DNA from: Anaspis maculata
Taxonomy: Eukaryota; Arthropoda; Insecta; Coleoptera; Scraptiidae
DNA length: 64,000 nt
NCBI GenBank assembly: GCA_949128115.1
Contig: OX421966.1
Coordinates: 59,951,416-60,015,415 of the forward strand
Reading direction: 5' to 3'
Part shown: piece after piece, positions 47,655-56,053 of the stretch
Layout of the letters: every line of letters starts with the position of its first letter
Position numbering within the stretch: the first letter of the stretch is position 1
Made by a program: the position numbers and the translations under genes
Notes under the pieces: model-generated
What the model was told of the DNA's origin: nothing
The model's input: the letters and a program-made list of their open reading frames with translations, nothing else
Database searches by the model: none

Positions 47655-47780
47655 AAAATTCTAGAAAAGCCGATTGAGATTAGCTTCGCGAGTGTTTCGA
47701 CAATCTCTCGATGTACGGCACCGCCACCAATTTTGCAGGTGTGTGTCTTATTCGCGCGTTGTGGGCTCCAGCGAGTTTCG
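47655..47780. repeat. Dispersed repeat (partner at 30541-30670)
   Basis: See 30541-30670 for the shared phrases. It lies immediately beyond the N-terminal end of the broken transposon gene and could be part of that element's terminal region; the copy at 30541 would then be a solo fragment of the same family. Confidence 0.55.
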
Positions 47781-48359
47781 TAACAAAACTTGGTAATAAT
47801 GTTATAGGGTGAATTTTATAACAAACAGCAATATTTAGGCTTTACTATGCCGCGTAAGCATATGCGAAAAGAAACCATTCGAGGTTGGCTTTGGTGTTGG
47901 AATATTCCAACATTCAGCCAATCTCTTCGCTCCACTGAATGAATATTTTCTTTCCGAAGCCAACCTTGAATGGTTGTTGTTTGTTGATTGCACATTCATT
48001 GAGTTGACTTGATTGTGTTACTGTTTTGTCCTTATTTTTGGGCGTAAGTAGATCATTTAGACCGCGGGCCAAAATCTGATACTTTTGCGCCCAAGGTCTT
48101 TTTAGCGCACTTTCCAAAAAAATGGGAAAAAGGCGCTTTTAGCTCCACTTCGTCCGTCCGTCTGTCCGTACCGAGGATAACTCCTCAGGAAAAAGAGATA
48201 TCAATGTGGTGTAACGTGTGAACGATGATCAATAGTACTCATGTCCAGGATGTCAAATTGACTTTTGTTTTTTTTTTCGTTACTTTGCCGCCATCTTTGA
48301 TTCGGCATTTTGAATTTGGAAACGGGCCAGTTTTACGTTTTCAACAGGAAAATTCCCGG
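47781..48359. other. Spacer with GTCC-rich tract
   Basis: No gene seen. TTTTTAGCGCACTTTCCA at 48097-48114 precedes a CGTCCGTCCGTCTGTCCG tract near 48150, echoing the arrangement at 590-672. Confidence 0.5.
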
Positions 48360-48990
48360 AATATTGGAAAAAAAAATGGTTGGAAAATGTTCGAGAACAA
48401 GTTACCTCTTCTTCTTAAAAAAAATATTTAAAATCTGTTCATGGAATCAAAAGTTGGAAAATTTGCAGTTTTTTCCCAGAAAGGAAAACTCGAAAGCCGT
48501 GAGTCTCATTTTGAAAATTTTCCTTCCAAAAATTAATTCAGACTTTTCTCCAACTTTCATTCCTAGCATGTCAGCACCTAAAATGAATATTTCGTGGGGT
48601 TTACCCCCACAGTGGCTTACCGCATGTCGAAGTTTGCATTGCAGTTTTTTCAAATTCACGGAATGAGCAAATTTCATTTTGAATTACCGTCGGACAACTC
48701 AAACCGTGTCGATTTTGGAAATGAGTCTACACGACGCCGAATCCAATCTACTTTCGACACCAGTTGAAATTTTTTAAAAAAAGTCGAGCATGAATTAATT
48801 TTTGAATGTGGAGTCCTGCATCAAAAGCGAGTCGTTCTGGTCAAAACACGGATAAGATGCCCTCTCGGGTGGCAACGTTTAGGAGAAGTTTTGAAAATTC
48901 ATTATCATACCGCCTGACTGGAAAATGGTGAAAAACTGCAACTGAAGACTCAATTTGACTCATTTATTGTGTTGCTCCCTCCCTGATGCC
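48360..48990. repeat. Dispersed repeat, copy 2 (partner at 24640-25230)
   Basis: Same block order and orientation as the first copy; it carries an extra insertion of about 17 bases near 48602 (CCCCCACAGTGGCTTAC) relative to the other copy. Non-coding. Confidence 0.72.
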
Positions 48991-49149
48991 TCCCTTATAA
49001 CGTATCTAATAGGACCTGTGCCAGCCATTCTTAAATCACCTTGTATACCTACTCAGCTGCCTTTTATTTTTCCCTAATTAGAATACGATCCTCGTCTTCT
49101 TTTCTGAGCCAAAAAACATTTTCGCTACGGGAAAAATATGATACTGGGT

Positions 49150-49632
49150 GACGTTGTCGTCAGCTGGAATTGTTGTCTGCTTTATATTTTTTATTGAAAT
49201 TGACACACTTTTATGAGAGGTAGAAGAGTCCCAAACTTATTGCCCAAGGAATATATAGTTTTGTAGCCATGGGGACCATGGGGTAAATTTGATGACATTA
49301 GGAAATATTCAAGCGTTCAGGTACGTCATATACCGTCCTAGTTGACTTGATTTCGCTCTCCTAATCCGAAATGTATAACCCAGGTTTACTAACTGAAACA
49401 TACGACGGTAAACTCTAGTGTGATTCTAGTTGGCTGGGAGAAATTCGGGTATCATAGCACACTCAAATCACACTAGGGTTGAACGTACTATAAGAGAATC
49501 GTCTTTGCTCTTCGCAATTCGCATCGACAAAGAATAATTATTGTCATTTGTTGACAGCTTGAATTGTCGCCGCCTTATAATTTCAAGTGAAATTGACACA
49601 CATTATTTTGTAAGGTAGAGGAGATCCGGACT
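49150..49632. repeat. Pair of diverged direct repeats upstream of troponin C
   Basis: An ~80-base segment at about 49150-49232 (GACGTTGTCGTCAGCTGGAATTGT..., GAAATTGACACAC, GAGGTAGAAGAG) recurs at about 49545-49630 (TTGTTGACAGCTTGAATTGT..., GAAATTGACACAC, AGGTAGAGGAG). It could be transposon ends or local duplication. Confidence 0.6.
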
Positions 49633-49856
49633 TTTGATTTCCATTTTCCGGCCCTTGTTTACAATCTTGATTCCTGAGCTCTGGAAATAGACAGGTACCT
49701 AGTTGAAAAATTATCCGCCGGATCAGAGAAAGTTTATTTTGTACGACGATGACGCGACCGCCACATCGCGCCTACCGCAACATATCCCATCGGAAAAAAA
49801 ACCTCCTCTTGCACCGTGCGTGCCGATTTTTCAAAGAAAACTCTCAAAACTCCATC

Positions 49857-49866
49857 CTAAAAATAC
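49857..49866. promoter_or_regulatory. MEF2-like site upstream of troponin C
   Basis: CTAAAAATAC matches the MEF2 consensus YTAWWWWTAR at nine of ten positions, about 295 bases before the predicted transcription start. MEF2 sites are common in insect muscle-gene enhancers; a single near-match may be chance. Confidence 0.25.
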
Positions 49867-50128
49867 AACAATCCAGTGACGTCCGCGACGGTGCAAACGG
49901 TAATAATCGCACCGATCGGCGGTGTGTGATGCGTGTAATAATAATAATAAATGCCGGCGGGCGCAAAGCTCGGACTAATGATCTTCTCCACTTTGACAGG
50001 TCTCATCTAACAATAACAGATTTTCTAGCCCGTTCAGACGTGAAATATTTCGCACTTTTCGCCTTTCCTCTCGCACACGAGCTTTATAATTTTTGCGTTT
50101 GGCACCTCCGGATTTGGAAGGGGGGAAA

Positions 50129-50166
50129 TATAAAACACGGCTGGACTTTGCCGCAAATTCAGTGCT
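50129..50166 (+). promoter_or_regulatory. Troponin C core promoter: TATA box and initiator
   Basis: TATAAAA begins at 50129 and TTCAGT lies at 50158-50163. Taking A50161 as +1, the TATA box sits at -32, the expected spacing for an arthropod promoter with a TCAGT initiator. This start gives a 68-base 5' UTR before the ATG at 50229. It was found by motif and spacing only. Confidence 0.72.
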
Positions 50167-50228
50167 TGGTGCTAGAAGTCTGTACACTCTCTCGCATTCC
50201 TTCCGAGCCCTCATCATCATCATTCAGA

Positions 50229-53200
50229 ATGGTTGTACGTGATCTCGACGGCTTGCTGTTGTTTCGTTTTGGTTGGTGATTGAGTGCTTTTTTGTGCAGG
50301 TCGACGATGAAGATCAGAAACTGGCCATCATGCGCAAGGCCTTCCAGATGTTCGACACGTCCAAATCGGGATTCATCGAGACGCAGAAGATCTCCACCAT
50401 CCTGAACACGATGGGTCAGTTGTTTGACGACGGGGAGCTGAACAATCTGATACGGCAGAACGATCCGGACAAATCTGGCACGGTCAATTTCGACGGGTTC
50501 TGCAACATCGCGTCGCACTTCTTGGAAGAGGACGACGACGCGTCCACGCAGCAAGAGCTGAAAGATGCTTTCAGGTAGGATTTCCTTCGTAGATTTTATT
50601 TCTTGAAAATAGTTAGAGATACAACTCCAATTCAACTCGATTGAGAACTTCTTGATCTACATTCCAGTGTTCGAATCACGTCTCTAGCTCTTCTCGTTTT
50701 CGCGATAGGAACTGTGTTGAATCTGACCCAAAAGGGCTAGCTAGCTTGTAACTTATCTACACTTTTCAAAATGTACTGGAAATGAAATTTGAGGTACCAG
50801 AATTCTTAAGCAAAAATTGCAGATTTTGAAGCTCGTTACAAATTTTCATGTTTTATTTTTAGTTGCAGTGCTAAATATGGCACAAAAGGGCTAAGTTTGA
50901 GGATTTCCTTCAAAAATTTCTTGAAACTAGTTTGAAACTAAAAGAAATAATTCAATTTATTCGATTTAGAGTTTCCTGACCTACATTCCAGTCTTAGAGT
51001 CACGTTTCTAGCTCTTCTCGTTCTTGCAATAGTAGCTATTGGTGCTGGTGCTGAATCTGGCACAAATGGGCTAAGTCTAGTATCTGATCCATTTTAGCAG
51101 TAACAGCTATGACATTTGCTGAGAACGTTGCAGTGATTATACTTAATGCAAATTTAGGTAAAAATTCTTAAAATAAATACGATGTTGGATCTAAGAAAAA
51201 CGTTTCTATTAAAAATTTTCTATTATTTCGTATTTCTCAAAATTGACTGAACATTGAATTTGAAAAACCAAAACTCAATCAATCAAGCGAGTCTGATATA
51301 ATTCTGAAGCAAAAACAGCAGATTTTGAAGTTCGAACGAAATTTTCATCTTTTACCGTTTCGGTCAAGGTTTCATTGTAAAATACGGTGCAAAATCTGGC
51401 CCGAAAAGGGCTAAGTCTTGTATCTCAGCCCTTTCAGAAGCTACGGCTGTGATTTTTTTAGGAACGGTTCTTTTGGTTATAGTGCTAATCTGGCAGCTCT
51501 GATGATGAATATCAGAGAAAAAAGTTCTTGTTAAAGCGAGGATACGATTTTTTCCGTTTTTTTTACATTTTTTAGCAATTATCACAATATGCAACAAAAA
51601 ATAAAACCTGAAAAGTGAGAACTAGAGTCTGCTCTAATCGACTAAGCAAAGAATAAAATATTTCGAATTTTGAACCAAATCCCTATCTTTCACCATTTCG
51701 GAGTTGGTTACGGGACTAAAAATCTGGCCAAGTAGGGCTAATTCTTGTATCTCAGCCAATTTAAAAGATGGAGCTGTAATTTTTCCAGGAGCCGTTCTAC
51801 TGATGATAGTGCAAATTTGGCAAATCTGATGATGATCAATTATTATGATTGTTATAGCGAGGATACGATTTTTTCCCTTTTTTCAATTTTTTTTTCGCGT
51901 TCCACAAAATGTACCGGAAATGGAACTTCACAAGTGATAACAATGGCCTAATTCTAATCAAGTGAGCAAGGACCCGCTGAATATTTTGCGTTTGGGACCA
52001 AATCTCTCTCTTTCACCGTTTTGGAATTAGTTACGGGGCTAAATCTGGCCAAAAAGGGCCAAGTCTTGTATCTCAGCCATTTTCAAAGCTAGCGCTCAAA
52101 ATTTTTCTGGAGCCGTTCTACTGATCACGGTGCAAATTTTGTATGTCTCATCTCATGATGTCTATGATTGTTATATCAAAGATACGATTTTTTCTTTCTC
52201 CCATTTTTTTTTGCATTTTTATCAAAATGTGCCGAAAATAGAGTTTCAAAAGTGGCAACTAGAGTCTAATTCTAATGGAGTAAGCAATGACTCATTGAAA
52301 ATTTCAAATTTTAAACCAAATCCTTATCTTTCACCGTTTCGGAGTTAGTTACAGGGCTAAAAATCTGGCCAAATAGGGCTAAGTCCTGTATCTCAGCTCT
52401 TTCAGAAGCTACAGCTCTGACTTTTTCAAGAGCCGTTCTACTGTGGACAGGGAGCTGGTGCCTCAAAACTTACGTCATAAGGTACATGATTTTAACCCTG
52501 TAGGTCTAATGTGCGTTGATAAGGTTGTTGAAAATTTCTTTGTCTTACATGTCAGACCGGGGGCTTTAGGCTGGTATAGGCTTGTCAATTTTCGAAAAAT
52601 GTCAAAAATTCACGTCATGAGGTACATGAATAAAATCAACAGGCTTTGTTGTGAGAACACCCGTTTAATCAAAAATCGGGTCATGAGACAAAATTTTTGG
52701 GGGATCTCGGTCTCGGTCTATAAGATAAGTTTGAAATTTTCAAAAAGGGCCAAAATTTACCTCCTCATGGAGACTTCTCCTTTGACATAATTTCAGGAAT
52801 AAAAAACGATCCTTACATGATTTTTTACGTGTGCTTCGAATCTGTTCACAACATTTTTCAACGGTACATCGCTTACAGGGTGCAATATCAAAAACTTTTT
52901 CTCAAATCGTACACCCTGTACTTTAACATGGAAATTGATTCCGTCTCTCATTGTGATTACAAATATATATATCACACTGAGTCAAGGCACTGACCGTGGG
53001 TTCCACCAAAATATTTAACCAGCTGATAGCTAACTCGAGATTTATTTTGATGGATTCCGGCCAAATGATCAATGTAAATTCAGGTTTCACGCTTAGTAAT
53101 TAACTAAAGGGTGGTATACTTGCGATTTAACGTATTTTCCAAAATGAATCAACCAACATTGACCAGAAAAAATCTGTTTAATCTCGGTTTAGCTTAAACC

Positions 53201-54857
53201 GCTCTTAAATTTTTTGGTGGAACCCGTGGTAAGTGGGTTAGTCAACAAAACGCCTGTGAAAAAATTGATAAATGACCCTTTTTTAAAATTTCAAAACTGT
53301 CTCATGGACCGAAAGCCCCCAAAATTTTTGTCTTACGACCAGATTCTCGACTGAGGGGATGTTCCCACACAAAATCCAGTTGGTTTCATTCATGTACCAC
53401 GATAAAATTTACCCCCCCTCTAGGAGATTCTGCTTTGAGATATTTTGAAAAACTAAGAATTTTTTCTCAACGATTTTTCCCAGGGATCTTGAATCGATCG
53501 TCTAAAAGTTTTCAGTTGGTACCGTATACAGGGTGTAACATGTAACTTTTTTATTTCAAATGCAACACCCTATATTTTATCACGTCATTTGATGAGGCCC
53601 TTCTTTCTGTTCACAAAGATATATAACATTTATGATTTATTTTGACAAGAAAGCTGTCAAAAAATAATAAAATAGGTAGTCAAAAGAATTAAAAATTAAA
53701 AATTACGCGACACCCTGTATGAGGAACGAATTAGACCATTTATTCATGCAGAGTTGAATTCTGGAGACAAAATGCTGCGAGAACAACTTTTTTTAAGTGA
53801 ACTGTAGAAACCAAAGCCATCTTGCCGCGAAACAAAATTATTTGACTACCTGTTTTATTATTTTTCCGAACACTCACTTGTCAAAATAAATTATAAGTGT
53901 CACATATATTTGCAATCAGAAAAAAAGGCTCCACCAAATAACGGAATAAAATATAGGGTGTTGCATTTGAAATGAAAAAGTTACATATCACACCCTGTAT
54001 ATGGTACCAATTAGAAACTTTTAGAGGATCGATTTAAGGTCCCTGGGAAAAATCGCGAAGAAAAAGTTTTTAGTTCTTCGGAATATCTTGAAGGAGACTC
54101 TACTGGAGGGGGGTGAATTTTATCGTGAACACCCTGTACCTTGTAATGTAAATTTTTGGCCATTTTTTCGAAAATTGACAAGCTCATACCAGCCTAGAGC
54201 CCCCGGTCTGACATGTAAGACAAAGCAATTTTCAACAACTTTATCAATGCACATTAGACCTACAGGGTTGAAATCATGTACCTTATGACGTAAGTTTTGA
54301 GGCACCAGCTCCCTGTCCACTGATTACGGTGCAAATTTGGCATATCTCATGATGAATTTGATTGTTATGGCGAAGATTTTTTCCTTTTTTCTATTTTTCT
54401 TTCACATTTATCATAATGCTTGGAAAATGAAATTTGAAACGAGAAAACAAGAGTCTATTTTTTCAAAAATCTGGCCAAAATGGCTAAGTCTTATGACTTA
54501 TCTCAGTTATCCCTAAAGCTAAGATTTTGGAAATTCCTAAGTGATCAGTTTGTTATAATATGACGGTTTGCTTGAAGGCTGTACGACAGAGAAGGAAACG
54601 GTTACATTACCACGGCCACCCTCAAGGAAATCTTGGCCGCTTTGGATGACAACTTGACCAGCAGGGACTTGGACGGCATCATCGCAGAAATTGACACTGA
54701 CGGCTCAGGAACAGTCGATTTTGATGGTATTTTGATTTAATTTTTTTCTCGTATTCTACCTTCTCCTGCTTCCCTCTTTCTTCAATAATTGTACTATCAA
54801 GTTTTGATTGTACTTTTTGTTGTTTCAGAATTCATGGAGATGATGACTGGAGATTAA
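50229..54857 (+). CDS. TpnC: Troponin C, single-calcium-site (F1/TpnC4-like) isoform
   Basis: Calcium sensor of the thin-filament troponin complex in striated muscle. Coding exons are 50229-50234 (Met-Val, donor GTACGT), 50300-50574, 54578-54726 and 54829-54857; all junctions are GT-AG and phase-consistent, giving 152 residues ending MEMMTGD. Four EF-hands: loop 1 residues 21-32 ([12 protein letters not shown], position 12 Lys), loop 2 residues 57-68 ([12 protein letters not shown], position 12 Gly), loop 3 residues 97-108 ([12 protein letters not shown], position 12 Thr) and loop 4 residues 133-144 ([12 protein letters not shown], canonical). Only loop 4 has the full set of ligands, so one calcium site is predicted. 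That is the pattern of insect F1/TpnC4 isoforms linked to stretch activation in flight muscle; ordinary insect isoforms also bind at loop 2. The first codon choice rests on the in-phase 65-base intron; a donor directly after ATG is possible but poorer. Intron 50575-54577 is swollen by repeats. Confidence 0.95.
50640..52440. repeat. Diverged ~330-bp tandem repeats in troponin C intron
   Basis: The phrase CTGGCCAAAAAGGGCTAAGTCTTGTATCTCAGCC with variants recurs near 51400, 51725, 52045 and 52365, and after the transposon block near 54475; an earlier diverged pair (GACCTACATTCCAGT..., TCTAGCTCTTCTCGTT) lies near 50655 and 50990. Each unit also carries a GCCGTTCTACTGAT...GTGCAAATTTGG phrase. The period drifts from about 335 to 320. 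The array continues at 54323-54560, so the transposon at 52444-54319 split it. Confidence 0.8.
53000..53223. mobile_element. MITE with GTTCCACCA ends, intron copy 3
   Basis: GTTCCACCAAAATATTTAA and its mirrored right end TTAAATTTTTTGGTGGAAC enclose 224 bp. A perfect 6-bp direct repeat CCGTGG flanks it (52994-52999 and 53224-53229), the clearest target duplication of the three family members. It is nested in the foldback element 52444-54319. Confidence 0.85.
53397..54136. mobile_element. Palindromic CAGGGTGTTCACGATA element, copy 2
   Basis: The right end ATTTTATCGTGAACACCCTG is intact and followed by TA (54137-54138). The left end after TA (53395-53396) is C-CACGATAAAATTTACCCCC, an apparent 8-base deletion within the terminal CAGGGTGTTCACGATA. 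Host sequence on the two sides rejoins as CATG-TA-CCTT, matching the uninterrupted copy near 36323-36332, so the TA duplication is well supported. The interior matches 10725-11428. Confidence 0.86.
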
Positions 54858-54973
54858 AAAGACAGCGATCAGGACTACACTTAACTAGAAACTGAAATTT
54901 TACACAATAAGTATTGATGATATAAAGACGAGACTTTTAGACTTGATAACAAATTAGCCTAAACTAAAAGAAG

Positions 54974-54979
54974 AATAAA
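54974..54979 (+). terminator. Troponin C polyadenylation signal
   Basis: AATAAA lies 117 bases after the stop codon, followed by a GT-rich stretch (TTGGTGTTTTATTGTG) near 55002-55017, as expected for a cleavage region. Confidence 0.7.
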
Positions 54980-55019
54980 TCCACGTTTCCAATACATAGA
55001 ACTTGGTGTTTTATTGTGA

Positions 55020-56053
55020 TATAGATATGATTTGTGACACTTTTTCTAATCAAAGTAATTGTTTTTTTTTTGTCTTCGAATAAACACGGTGCACTGATCG
55101 CGTTTTCTTTCAACCTAAATCAAAATATTTGAAAATAATAATTAGAAAAGTGTCTACCCATTGTGTGATAAACAATTTCCATACGTAGCTGGCTCTGATT
55201 ATAGAATTTTCATCAATAGGAGCGACTCGATTGACTGCAATTTTGACAGCAAAACTAACTTCGAATGGAAATTTTGTTAACCGCATATTTACCTATGCAC
55301 AAGGGAGTGTCTGAAATCTCGTCTTTCTCAACGACTCATCAACAGCTTCTTATGGGTGGTCTAATCAAACAACGTGCTGCTGAGTCATCAAGAAAGACGT
55401 TCCGTCTTTCGAAAGAAAGCGTTCCGCACGGCTCCATACCGTAAACGACATTCAATTCATTATTCTCAGTCTAGAACAAAACAGGATAAACATAAACAAA
55501 GGAAAATAGAATGGAGTATGGAAAAGCTCGGAAAAATTAGTAACGAAGCCATCGGTTCATCTAAATTATTTTTATTGAGTTCACACGAACAATACATCAT
55601 TTCTAAACTAAACTCTTGTGCTAGCCACATAAATATTTTCTTCCCTTTGTTAATCATCATCACGATAAATAAAAGCATGATTTTTTTTACAAAAATAATG
55701 GCACGTCTAAGTATAGGAGGTGGGTTGTAAATTTAACACGTCTTAAATCATTTCGTATGTGTGGCGTGTCATTTTTGGATCAAGTCCATAAAGAATTTTT
55801 CATAGTCTGATGGGATTTTCTACTTTGATCTTGGCCTGCTCTAGACCTACATTTTACATTGATATTTTTTCAATGAGAATATACCGAGTGACTCATGGGA
55901 ACTCTTCTTTTCTTTGGCTATTGTATTGTACCTATATACCTAATCATAAAAAATAAGTTTTTCAAAGCTTCTTTCCATCAGCTGTGAAGAAAAAAAGAGT
56001 TTTCATTCGCCATCATAATAATGCAGATAATATACTTTTGATAAAATGTGAAA
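55020..56053. other. Convergent intergenic region, troponin C to synaptotagmin-like gene
   Basis: The two genes converge here. No other exon is recognisable; a plus frame at 55374-55730 is AT-rich and motif-free. The 3' UTR of the minus-strand gene should occupy the right part, but I cannot place its polyadenylation signal with confidence. Confidence 0.45.

Larger units (their letters stand above)
52444..54319. mobile_element. TGGACAGGGAGCTGG foldback element with two nested insertions
   Basis: Perfect ends TGGACAGGGAGCTGGTGCCT and AGGCACCAGCTCCCTGTCCA are bordered by CTG on both sides (52441-52443, 54320-54322). The empty site GTTCTACTGATxACGGTGCAAATT can be read from neighbouring copies of the intron tandem repeat, confirming the insertion point and CTG duplication. 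After subtracting the nested MITE (53000-53223) and palindrome (53397-54136) the element is ~0.9 kb. Arms match the copy at 35712-36499. The frame reading [20 protein letters not shown] is arm sequence and not a gene. Confidence 0.88.

Noticed and set aside
49749..50279. 176-codon plus frame ending just before the second troponin C exon
   Set aside because: It spans the promoter, 5' UTR and first intron of troponin C and shows no domain.
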